In this document: positions 10,895 to 21,459 of the stretch, one piece after another
Position numbering within the stretch: the stretch's first letter is position 1
How the letters are laid out: each line of letters opens with the position of its first letter
NCBI RefSeq assembly: GCF_001625305.1
Contig: NW_017802379.1
Location: forward strand, 6,523,978 to 6,587,977
Reading direction: 5' to 3'
From: Branchiostoma belcheri
Lineage: Eukaryota; Chordata; Leptocardii; Amphioxiformes; Branchiostomatidae
Length of the DNA stretch: 64,000 bases
Notes under the pieces: generated by a model
Told to the model about the DNA's origin: nothing
The model's database searches: none
The model's input: only the letters and a program-made list of their open reading frames with translations
Position numbers and translations under genes: made by a program

Positions 10895-12180
10895 TCAGAC
10901 TTTACTCTCGGGTATGACTCTTACCCTGCCCGTCCTCACATCCTCAGACAAGCCGGACGACATGGGGTAGGCAAACTTGTCCACGGCGTTCCCCACGGAA
11001 CCGTTCAGTTCATCCTCGAACACGACCCCGGACGACGACTTGTCCTCGTCCTCGTCGTCGATAGATTTCCCCGAGCTGAGGGAGGAACTTCTGCGGGAGG
11101 AACTCCGCTTGGACGTCGGCGTGGAGAAGCCCATGATTTCCCGCGTACACGATCTCGGAGTCGGGATTTCAATAGTGGTGTTGAACTTGGAGTAGTCCAC
11201 TTGGTATCTACCATCCTCGATGGTGGTGATGGCCTCGAAGCGATGTCCCCATTTGATCTCGTCGGGGGTGTAGGAGCTGCGGGCCTGCGTGGTCATGCCG
11301 GTAGCTTCGACGGTCCCCTCGAGGATCACCACGACTTCGAAATCCCCGGCGAGAATTTCCTCAGGTGTCATGTCCCAGAACGGGCTGTCCTCGTCGATCT
11401 CGTGGCACACTATAACGGGTGTAACGAGGAAAAGTCTGTCCAAACCGTCGTCATACCCTACGTCTAGATCCTCCTGTAACACGGGGATAAACTCACCCTC
11501 GGGAGTGGTGTATGAACGGATTAACTGCGCGCGGACGTGCGCCTCTACTATGTGGCTTTTTCTCAAGTCCCCTACCCTAAACATCAAACACATGACGCCG
11601 TCTCTCTTCGATATGGTGCAGACGTTGCTGAACATCAGGGTGTGAGCTCGCTTCTTGGGCTGAGCAACCTTCGCGAAGATGCAGCCTAAGAGGAAGGCGT
11701 TGATGATCAGGCCGCAGATGCACTGTAGCAGCAGGAGGAACACGGCTTCCGGGCACTCCGGCGTGATGTGCCGAGAACCGTACCCGATCGTCGTCTGTGT
11801 TCCACCGAGAAGAGGAACGCCGAGGTGAACCCGTAAACTTCATTCACGCACGGGGTGAAGCCTTCCTCTCGCGGCTCGAAGTCTCCGTGGGCGAAACAGA
11901 TGACCCACCAAATGAAGCCGAAACACAGCCAACTCGTGATGAAGACCGAGCTGAAGATGAAGAGGTTGTACCGCCATTTTAGGTCTATCACCGTCGTGAA
12001 GATGTCGACGAGATACCTGGTGGGTTCTCGGATATTTCCGTGAGATACGTTACAGTAACCGTTCTTCTCCACGAATCTTTGCCGCACGTGCTTCTTCTTC
12101 TTCTGCTTGAAGTCATGGTGCAGCAGCGGTGACTTGGAGTAGAGGTACTGGTCGGCTGTGAAGGTCTTCCTGCCTAACAT
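10895..12180 (-). CDS. Inward-rectifier K+ channel (Kir), copy B, one-base deletion at pore
   Basis: Kir2-like channel of about 428 residues apart from one frameshift. The N-terminal part (from MLGRKTF at 12180) covers [11 protein letters not shown], the slide helix [15 protein letters not shown]1 and the pore helix [10 protein letters not shown]. The downstream part resumes in another frame with [11 protein letters not shown]2, PKKR and the whole cytoplasmic domain. The switch is at 11800-11801, where one T is missing from the run compared with copy A. Everything else is intact and conserved, so an assembly error is likelier than decay, but a real null allele is possible. Asn sits at the M2 rectification position, as in weak rectifiers. 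A strong splice acceptor at 12280 suggests a separate 5' UTR exon. The C-terminal tail is Ser-rich. Confidence 0.88.
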
Positions 12181-12282
12181 CGTGCCGCAGTCTCCGTTTC
12201 TGAAGTGTTGCCACGCCGGGTATCGGGCCTTCTTCGGGACGAGTCCTCTCTCTCTCGGCCGCTCTCTCCTCAAGCCGGTCTA

Positions 12283-14210
12283 GGTCAGAACAGAAGAAAT
12301 AAAAAACAAAGTCAACAGCATGTCGGTTAAAACCGAAACGAGCTGGAACCCTGCGGTACCATTGGTTTTAGGGCGGTGGGAGCTACTTGACCTGGCGGCA
12401 AAGTTCACGCCGGGCAGCCGGGCAGAGAAGACGCCGCTCAGATCTTCAGATCTCTACCGTCAACAAATATCAGCTCGGACCGATTAGCACAGGGTTGCTG
12501 AACGCTGTGACGACGTCATCAAGATACTCGCCATAGCTTCCCAGACATTCTAGGAAACAGTTGGAACAACAGTTGGGATATACGATACCCTTCGGCCTGC
12601 CAAAACACTCTCTCCGCGGTATTAATATCGACAGGGAAATACCAGTTCCCGGGCAACGTCTGATTTTAATATCTAGCAATGTTTCTGTCCGATTATTCGA
12701 CATAACGTTTGATGCCTTGCATCCCTGAATGCCTTGCGTTCACCGTGTTCACACTCAGATGTTCTCGGGATCTAGTGGAAGTCGGTCAGGCTATATATAC
12801 ACAAAGAGACCCGATATCTAAATCCTTGGATCAGACTTGCAAGAAGGCATGAATTCAATAGTGTATCTAGCTATAGAGCGCCCATATATCATAGTGTCAG
12901 AACTGAACAAGACAACCCGAGTTTATTGAAATGGACATCAGTTCTATGCTTTGAGACTGATCAGCTACAAAGAGGTTGAAAATATCGTGACATGATCTCT
13001 TCACAGCGTCGGCTTTCATATCAGACGAAATTTTATCCCGTATCTCTTTCTAGGCGTCATCACTTTATTTTCGTCTCTAACTCAAGTGAGTTATGATGCA
13101 AGATAAACAAAACACAAAACCTAAGCTAGTTCTTCTACACATGACTTCAACTCTTGAGTTTGATGCGCCAGGGTTACTGTCATTGGCACGTAAGTTCAAT
13201 ATCACGACGAGACATCTAAATAAGTAAGAACGCGGTTTGCACTGGACAAATATTTCCAACCCACGCTGTCCGGCTGTTGCCAGCGTCCGTACAAAAATAG
13301 CCAACAGCATGGATACCCTACGGGACTCAAACAACGCCGATAGGGCAGGGTCTACTAGCCACGACTTCTACGCTGGTACACAAACTTTTCGCGTCATTTT
13401 CTGGCTCAAGAACTGCAGAGAACGTTTACCTGTAGCCCCGATAGTCCATGGAGGCGTGCTGGTTGTGTGAGCGGGTCGTCTGTCTCAGAGTAGCGGGAAA
13501 GGGTGCCCGCGGACTGGAGGGAACAGGACGGGGAGGGCTGGTCCGACCTTGGTGGCAAAAGGGCATCACATAACCCGGAGTCCCTCCTTACGTGGAACGG
13601 TCCAAACACGGTTAGGGGGAGGTCTAGAGACTCTGTCGTCATTATTTTGTTTTCCAAACTAACAGGTCAGCAGAAAAAACGATGCCCCCTTTTTTGGGGG
13701 CGTTCGATAATATTTGTGTTGAGGTTTTTCAGAGCGCGACGACAGCCGTTGTGTGTTGTTGTGCTCGGCGGTAAAGTCTGTCTCGATCAGCCGGGTTAAA
13801 AGCATTTATTGATCGGTTCCGTACCTTTTTGCTGCATTAACTTCAGCCGTGTGGGGAAAAGTCGTTTGGTAGAATTAATCACCTTATGCTTCTATTTGCA
13901 GTTAAAGCCTCGAAGTTCAAGTCACAATTGGCAGTGGGCCAGTAGTTTGATTTCCGACATACTGACAAACATTAGGGATATTATTTAGCTGTTGTTGATT
14001 TAAAATGTGTGTTTTTTGGGATGTGAACTCATCGGTTGGCACACGCGATAGCCTGAACATTGTATTTGCTCGTTTGGTGCAGAATTGTGTCATCCACAGC
14101 CATCATGTGCACCATATAGATTTATACGTAAGCGGATTACACCATTACACACATATGGCGTATGATTAGGCGCATATACTATGTATATGTGTCATTCAGT
14201 AGATAGTCTG
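12283..14210. other. Upstream region of Kir copy B, no gene recognised
   Basis: No multi-exon chain or known domain was found on either strand. Short open frames such as those near 12470-12703 and 13503-13799 lack family resemblance and splice context. The promoter and 5' UTR exon of Kir copy B should lie here, but I could not place them. Confidence 0.4.
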
Positions 14211-14288
14211 TTGTGAAAATAGTGACTTTCGGTAGCCTTTTTTGCGTATCTGTCTGTGTGTCTTTGTGTTTTTTTGTCCGTATGTGTG

Positions 14289-14300
14289 TCTGTGTAAATG

Positions 14301-14331
<31 letters not shown>

Positions 14332-14397
14332 ACACACTCTCAATCTCTCTCTCACTCTCTCATCTCTCTCTCTCACACACACTCTCTCAGTCTCTCT
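14289..14397. repeat. (CT)n-rich low-complexity tract
   Basis: Long runs of TCTCTC interrupted by CACACA and ATC. Serine/leucine-rich open frames across it are artefacts of the repeat. Confidence 0.9.
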
Positions 14398-14399
14398 GT

Positions 14400-16440
14400 A
14401 TGTTTCTGTGTTTCCCTATGTACACAATACAGTGTTGTCATACACATCCTCAGTGCTGTTTATTTTGATTTTGTGCCTTCAAAGTAATACATGTACAGCT
14501 GTAGAAGTAAGGGGTGAAGTCTGCCATCTCTGATTGCCTTGCTTCAACAATACAACATTCAGTGATGTCCTAGAGACCGAGAGGGAAACGTGCTTATTGG
14601 TGTCGATGGCTTAGCCCAATGATGACCAACTAGCCGTTATTTTGTATCCTGGCTGGTACTCCCACTTTACGCCACAGAAAATAAATGGCAATCGCTTTTG
14701 TCACAAACGACGATTCCCTCGACACCAACGGTCGTTGTGATAAAACAATTAAATGGGAACAATGTTTGAAATTGAATGATGTATGGGAAACGTGCCATGA
14801 ACTGTCGCGTGGTTAGAGTGCACCAGTGGAGCTTGATAGGTTCGGCAGGCCGTTCGTATTCATGAATTGACGTGTCATATGGGCGATAGACTGTCCTACA
14901 CAGGCCAGTTCCTCGGCTCCTGGGCCAACATGCCCCCAAGGAAATTATACCACAGCCCCCCTCAGGTAGGCCCTGATCCACATGCACGCTGGCTAACTCT
15001 GAGCCTAGAGTGTTATCGGTCTGGCATCCAGGCCAAAATTGAAGCCCCCCCCCCACATTTTCCCCTTGTTTGCATCATCCTACATGATGTTGCAAGGGTA
15101 CAGAAGTACAAAAGTACAAAAGGGTATAAAAGTAATATCATATCAGCATATAACCATACATGGGATATACATAGTATATATCAGAATAAAGCTACAAAAT
15201 ACTAAGCTTACATTGTCAAACGCATACATGTACACAACACAACACAACACAACAAAAGAAAACTATACAACATTTTCAAAACTATACAACGTATCAAAAG
15301 TTTTCCCACCTTGCATTTTTCTTTCTTTTCCACCAGATCTACATACAGTGGCATTCTGGAGTCAGGAAAGTTCTCGAGTGCGATTGTCTAAAATGAGGAG
15401 ATAGACAGTGCTGAAATTGTTGGCTGCATTCATTATTGACTTCGTATGCGTATAAATTACAAAACTTGAAGTCACCGACAGACGACTCATACAACTAGTA
15501 ATGGTGTAAGAATAGACCATGCAATTAGTAATGGTAGAAGAATAGACCAGATAACCCAAACGTGTTTCCGTACTGAAAGTTACCTTATTACCTCATTTGC
15601 ATAATTAATGATCGAGAACATGTTGAATTGAAACATTGCCAAAGGATATCAATTTCACCAGCCAAATATTTTAATTTAAAAAACATGAATTAAACTAGAT
15701 TATGTTAATAACGACCTTATTTCCATAATAAATGACAAATCCCCCCCCCAAAAGATTTACATAAACTCTACATATTTCATGGAGGTATGAGATCTCCAAA
15801 TTCTTGTTTGTCAATGGTTTTAATGCATGATCCATATATCCAGTAGATTATCATGAAGACAGCTGCACTGTACACCCCCACCCCCATGTGTTGTTGTATA
15901 AGCAAATTTAGGGGCTGGCCAAAACTGGTTGGACTAGTTTACGGGTCACCTATTCCGAGAAGGATCTTTGCAAACTGTCAACAAAACCTTACCGTGGCGT
16001 GTTTTGTGTATGAAAATGTATTTTTGCAACACATGTTTTCAAAAAAGGCAAGCAATTTCTGTGAAATAAAGTAGTTGACCAGAAAGTTCGTTTGAAGAGG
16101 GTGGTGTTACAATATTGATACACATGGGATAGACATATTTCTTCGTCACAAATGTAAGATGTGTAAAAGTACACAAACCGGAAGGATGTGACGTCCTAAA
16201 GTACAGATGTGAAAACCGGAAGAAAGGATTATATTTTCGTTGAATTTTTTTTGTTCTCGGGGTCCAAATGTGCATTGAAAACAGTATAGCCACTGTGGTA
16301 TTTCAGTGTTCTATGTCTTAATGACTGTCCAGTAAAATGGATTGGGATCTATTTCAGAAGCCATAGTTAGTGACTACTTGATAGTACGTAGTCCCCCTCC
16401 CCATTCCTATGTCCCTTTTTCTACCCTAACATAACATAAC
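14400..16440. other. Intergenic, no gene recognised
   Basis: Low-complexity patches only, including ACAACACAACACAACAC around 15233-15254 and C-runs near 15047 and 15741. Open frames are short and unlike known proteins. Confidence 0.4.
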
Positions 16441-16444
16441 ATGA

Positions 16445-16580
16445 CAATTGATCAAACAAACTGTTGCTCAAACAACTGGATAGATTTGAAAACTGCCTAG
16501 TTTGCAAAACTGTCTAAACTATCCAGTTGATTGAGTAATAGTTTTCTTGTTTACCTGGATGTCTAGCCTTCATTGACACA
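16445..16580. mobile_element. Foldback repeat, second 'ACTCAAGCAACTGGAT'-type copy
   Basis: TTGCTCAAACAACTGGATAG on the left is matched by CTATCCAGTTGATTGAGTAA on the right. GAAAACTGCCTAGTTTGCAA sits in the loop. The right flank reads ACCTGGATGTCTAGCCTTCA, shared with the other family members. Confidence 0.65.
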
Positions 16581-16597
16581 CGGCTAGTATTACCCTA

Positions 16598-17773
16598 CAC
16601 CTGGTACCTTTGAGTCCCAATAAAGTTTATATCCGAGTGTTAGAAAACTTAAAAGGTTGTGAACGTACCTAAGAGCATTAAGTAAAGCCGGTGTGTGTTA
16701 CAGACACTAAGTTTATAATCTGGTGGTGTTCTACGGGCCACAGCCCCCTCCCCAATTATGGGGCCTAACATACCATGGCTAGCCTTGTTTATCAATTCTT
16801 ACACCTGGGTACCTTTGAGTCCCAAAAAAAGTTTATATCCGAGTGTTAGAAAACTTAAAAGGTTGTCAAATTACCTTAGAGCATTAGGTTCATCAGGTGT
16901 GTGTTACACATACTAAGTCTCTAATCTGGTGGTGTTCTACGGGTCACAGCCCCCTCCCCAATTATGGGGCCTAACATACCATGGCTAGCGTTGTTTATCA
17001 ATTCTTACACCAGCTGCAGGGTACCTTTTAGTCACAACACAGTTTATATCCGAGTGTTAGAAGACTTAAAAGGTTGTAAAGATACATTAGATAAAGCTTT
17101 AGATAAAGTCAGTTTGTAAGTTGGTGGTGTTCTACCCACTGCTACATTAGTTTTTTTTTTGCCTAACATACCGTGACTATATAGCGTTGTTTATCAATCC
17201 TTACACCTGGGTACCTTTAGTCAGTTTATATCTAATTGTTAGAAGACTTTTGAGACTTTGAATTTAACCTTAGAGCATTAGGTTAATCCAGTGTTTATCA
17301 AGTTTATGATTTGGTGGAGTTCTACAGATCACAGTTCGATCCCCTAGCCTGTTGGACTTTAATTTTTAGCCTAACCAACCATGCCTAGCCTTGCTTAATA
17401 CATGGGTACCTTTAGTCCCAACAAAGTTTAAATCTGAATGTTAGAAGACTTAAAAGGCTGTGAACTTACCTTAGAGCCCTAGATAAAGCTTAAGTCCGTA
17501 CTTCTTACAGATCAGTCACTACGTTTCTAATTTGGTGTGTTCTACAAGTCACAGTCCCCTCCCCACTACTACATGTACTTTTAATCCTTTTTGCCTATAA
17601 CATACCGTAACTAGTCTTGTTTATCAATCCTTACACCTGGGTACCTTTTAGTTCCAACTAAGTTTATATCGTAGTCTTACAAGGCTGTGTACTTACCTTA
17701 GAGCCCTAGATGAATGCTATATTTCTTACAGACGCTACCTGTCTATAAAGTTGGTGGTGTTCTACTGGTCACA
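16598..17773 (+). repeat. Tandem array, six ~205-bp units
   Basis: A GGTACC landmark in the context CACCTGGGTACCTTTNAGTC recurs at 16603, 16808, 17020, 17210, 17405 and 17640, giving units of 190-235 bp. Each unit also carries TTTATATCCGAGTGTTAGAA, CTTACCTTAGAGC, TTGGTGGTGTTCTAC and CTAACATACCNTGGCTAGC. Copies drift progressively left to right. No transposon ends or coding sequence were seen. It stops near 17773, ~110 bp before the hairpin at 17887. Confidence 0.88.
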
Positions 17774-17886
17774 CAGGGAAACAATGAGTTACAGACAATG
17801 GGGAAGTGAGGTGTGTCGATGACGAAATACTATCTGTAAACGGGGGTTGTTCATCACCTTTTAACCCCAGTACAGTCACGTGATGT

Positions 17887-17964
17887 CTCCTGTCCGTTCT
17901 TTTATTCTGCTGTCAGTTCCAAACGGTTCAGAAACTGACAGCAGAATAAAAGAACGGACAGGAG
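17887..17964. repeat. Perfect 32-bp inverted repeat with 14-nt loop
   Basis: The arm at 17887-17918 (CTCCTGTCCGTTCTTTTATT onward) is the exact reverse complement of 17933-17964. The loop is 14 nt. In RNA either strand would form a strong hairpin. No transposon termini were seen outside the arms. Confidence 0.93.
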
Positions 17965-18153
17965 GCAAGTAGAGTATGATTATTAAAAGTTTTGAAAAGC
18001 CTACTCAGCAAAATTAAAGATATCACACCATTGTTTGAATGAATGACACTCTCTCTGAAGCTCTCTCCCTCTCTCTGTCTGGGTCTGTTTTTCTTTCTCT
18101 CTCTTTCTTTCTCTCTGCCCCTCTCTCTTGTCGCTGACAAGATTATTACTTTA

Positions 18154-18566
18154 GGCCACAGCAAGTAATTTTTATGGATGACATCCGCACGCGCATTAAT
18201 TTTCGCCTGATTTTGAAAAAAAAAACACAAGAAATTTTGTTGCCTTCTGACCGTGGTCACCATGCCGAAAATAGGCCAAGATGTCTGTTGCCATGCCGGA
18301 AGGTGGATGGCAGATAAATATAAAGAGAGGAGACAAGACAAGGCTCTGATTTTATGTTTTGTTTCTTACTTTGATGCAGTGATATGTGATGTTGGCTGTG
18401 TATATGTGATGTTCCCATTGAATCAAAACCATTTGTACAATGATTGAGACAAAATTTCAAAATGTAAGAACCTTGTTTTTTTCGGCCCGCCTTGTTTTTT
18501 TCGCCCGCTCGCATTAGATTTGGAATCTGTGGAGGATGCCATCCATAAAATTTACTTGCTGTGGCC
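18154..18566. mobile_element. Harbinger-like MITE with TTA target duplication
   Basis: The termini are GGCCACAGCAAGTAA and its reverse complement TTACTTGCTGTGGCC, extending to about 30 bp (with ATGGATGACATCC). Both sides are flanked by TTA (18151-18153 and 18567-18569), the 3-bp TWA duplication typical of PIF/Harbinger transposons. The two subterminal regions differ from each other and correspond, in swapped orientation, to the two ends of the 3.1-kb element at 41067-44168. It is best read as an internally deleted relative. It encodes nothing recognisable. Confidence 0.85.
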
Positions 18567-18999
18567 TTATAGCTACAGTAAGGGGTAGGAGACCAAATAC
18601 TGAGACGTCAGCCAGTTCGCTTTTGTGGTTGACAGCTGACAGAATTAGTGGTGAAACTGTGAATAATTAATAGCGTCTGACATCGCAGTTCTTTGATCTT
18701 GATCGTCGTTAAGCCCTGTCTCACGACTCTGGCCGTCAGCTTGAGATTAAGCCGATTTTTTTGGTCTGATGGTTACCTTGGGATTAGTCTGTGTCAGTCA
18801 GTCTCAAGAGACTATGACTTAACTGTGCAAAAACAGGATGGCTCAATTCCTTTACTAATAGTTGGGACTAAACACATAGAAAAGGCTGCTAACTCTGAAG
18901 AAACTATGAAAATACTAGTAACTGCTGAAGTGACGTAACACAGCGATGCTTTTGCAGTAAAATCTTCCTAGTCTAGACCCAGAGGACCAGTCTTACAGG

Positions 19000-19255
19000 T
19001 GGGTTCTAGTTTGACCTGGTATAACCTTCCGCAGTGGATGCTGGGTATGCCGTGCGGTGGAGATTTATATCCTTTCATTATACAACATGTATTTAACTTC
19101 GAAAAAGGAAAACATATTGTTTTTGCTCTATTTCTTCTTCCTCCTCTTCCTCTTGCGCTTCGCTCCAAACAAACAAACAAACAAACAAACAAACAAACAA
19201 ACAAACAAACAAACAAAGTCAATGACCTGATCCAAGCGTCTATCACCATGGTAAC
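19000..19255 (-). repeat. Dispersed ~270-bp family copy containing an (AAAC)n tract
   Basis: It shares with copies at 49120, 51720 and 60325 the blocks AAAACATATTGTTTTTGCTC (sense or complement), GTCAATGACCTGATCC and CACCATGGTAACTGGTG. An AAAC microsatellite of about 12 units at 19166-19216 has expanded where other copies have TTTGTTTGGAGAAGAAG. Confidence 0.65.
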
Positions 19256-19424
19256 TGGTGGTGTTGACTGTCAGACTATCCTCACGGTTAGGACACAGGT
19301 TAGTAGCCTAGGTGCCAGGTAACTACGGAGGATGGCACCCAGGCTACTGAATGAGGGGTGGCCATTGTAAACTTTCCTTGGGGACATGTTAGCCCTGGAG
19401 CCGTGGAGCTAGCCTGTGTTCTGG

Positions 19425-19523
19425 TAGCCTGGTTACCAAACCTATTATAGCTCCCGAGTCCTAATTTGCGGAGAGGCTGTAGGACTCGGAAGTTATAAAA
19501 ATATAGGTTTGGTAACCAGGCTA
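19425..19523. mobile_element. Short MITE with perfect 9-bp target-site duplication
   Basis: The ends TAGCCTGGTTACCAAACCTA and its reverse complement form ~40-bp arms. The sequence GTGTTCTGG lies immediately outside both ends (19416-19424 and 19524-19532). A 9-bp duplication is typical of Mutator-like (MULE) transposition. At 99 bp it is too short to encode anything. Confidence 0.9.
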
Positions 19524-19532
19524 GTGTTCTGG

Positions 19533-21459
19533 CCCTGGCAACAGTCTGGCACCCAGACTACATTTTTCTAGTATGTCATCAGATCATAATATAGTTTTCT
19601 CTTTAAGAGTTTCTATTTGAGAGGTATGGACACGAACCATGATTGCTAACTATATGGATTCCAATCACACAAAGATGTAGTTCAGTTACATTTTATTACA
19701 CCAAACGGTTCTTGTTTGGGCGCTCGATACAGAAAATAATACATGTCATGTATATACACGTGCTCTCTGTTCGTAATGACTAAGAAGTAACCAACATATT
19801 CAATACGTTCCTACAACATTGCATCGACTGATGCACTTGTTCCACCAATGTGTCTGATATGTTCAAAAGTGATTTAGTCCATGTATAAAGCTATCGTCGT
19901 GGCATGAACACAATTAAACTATACAAAATCTATGAATCGCATAGAAACTAGTGATCAACACATATAGATTTTACATTGCCACTTCATTGCAATATTTACA
20001 GTCATACATCGAAGTTTATTGCCCTTTTTCAGAACTAGAATAAGCTTTTCTTTCAAGTAGGTTGCATAGAGCTTGAGTATTTATTATGTATATCCTTATA
20101 ACTTTCACATACTAGAAACGATGCCTGTTATGTTTTCACGAACAAAGATTATTGAGTTTTGCTTAGAATGCCATTTTCAATTGAAATATTCTTGTATATC
20201 CTCAGATCATCCGAAAACTGCCTCAGTGAATACGGCTTCTATCTTTTATTGACCGATATGTTAATTAATTTCTTTACAGTTTCAGGGACAACCCCTTCGT
20301 CGGCTACAAAATTTGAAGAGCAAAACTTTTTAATTAGTGTAAAGTTCTCCATATCCTGTCACCATGGTCGTATTTAGACTAGGGAATAAACTCTCTTTTC
20401 GTCAACAACGTAAGGTTTTCAAATCTACGTTTGGAATGTGTTGGTTTTACAAAAGTATCTTCCATCAAAAAATATAGGTACACTTTGTGCCAAGGTAGAA
20501 AACCGCCTCCCAGGTAAAAACGTAGCGCCCCCTTTTTTTAAAATGTCACAAACCGGAAGTCAATCTCTCATACGTCATTCAATTTACTGTTACGTCATGG
20601 GCTATACCATTGAAAAGGTTCAAGGGTGAAAATGCACTTGAACTCGTTAGTTTATACATACCAACACCTGAAAACAAAGGGAAATGCATGGGTAACTGTT
20701 GCTAGTCATATCGAGAATGGGCTGATATGTTTTCTATAATATACGAAGAATATGTATACAAAATATGTTACCCTTTTGCAATGGTATAGCCCTGACATCA
20801 CTTACGCAAGCCATAGCGTTAGTAGCTGCCTTCCACACATGCGCGTTGCCTGGTTTTACCGCTTCGAATCACAATGATTTAGATTCTGATGAACGCGCAT
20901 GCTCACTTATGCCTTCTCTTCTATGATGATGCTCAAAGCAGCCACTTGAATCTTACATTAAGCATTGAAAGCTGTACTCTGTGGTTTTAATAGTGTTGGA
21001 TGGGCAATTTACTATACTCACACCAACGGTGCTAAGTAAGATTTCGTGGAAGAAACAGACACAATGAAGGTTTGGTGATACGTCTTTCAGATGAACTTGC
21101 ACATTCCTCTTTCATCAATTTCTTGATGATTTGTCTGCCTCAAGTTTATACAAAAAGTAAAAATACCTCCGCTCCTGGGGCGTCGCCAAAAAGACATTTC
21201 TGTCAGTTTTCAATTGGGGACCAATAGAAATGCACAACATTTTCTATCTTCAAGTCATCGTGAGCAATGTGCCTTGAGAATACGTGCTTGTAATGGTATA
21301 GTCTTTTCAATTCAAAACACACAGAGTACAGCTTTTTAAAACAGCCTCAGATCCAGCGCTTTTCGATCGTAACATCTTCCTTCCCAACAAAAAAAAGGGA
21401 CTACATACAACGTGGACGTTAAACGTGTGGTCTATGTACAAGTCGAAACCGTGGAGAGT
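19533..21459. other. Intergenic and probable 3' flank of the ETS gene
   Basis: No convincing exon. A fragment of the CCTCCG...GGCGTCGCCAAAAAG element family occurs at 21166-21192. The 3' UTR of the minus-strand ETS gene should lie just left of 21460. A clear AATAAA on the minus strand was not located. Confidence 0.4.

Noticed and set aside
10977..12043. Several plus-strand open frames
   Set aside because: They are antisense to Kir copy B and lack any resemblance to known proteins.
12470..12703. 77-codon minus-strand frame upstream of Kir copy B
   Set aside because: No family resemblance, no consistent splice sites, and no agreement with the Kir N-terminus.
14213..14533. Ser/Leu-rich open frames
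   Set aside because: They derive from CT-rich low-complexity DNA without splice or domain support.
19166..19216. Lys/Asn/Gln- or Phe/Val/Cys/Leu-rich frames
   Set aside because: They are translations of the AAAC microsatellite inside a repeat copy.
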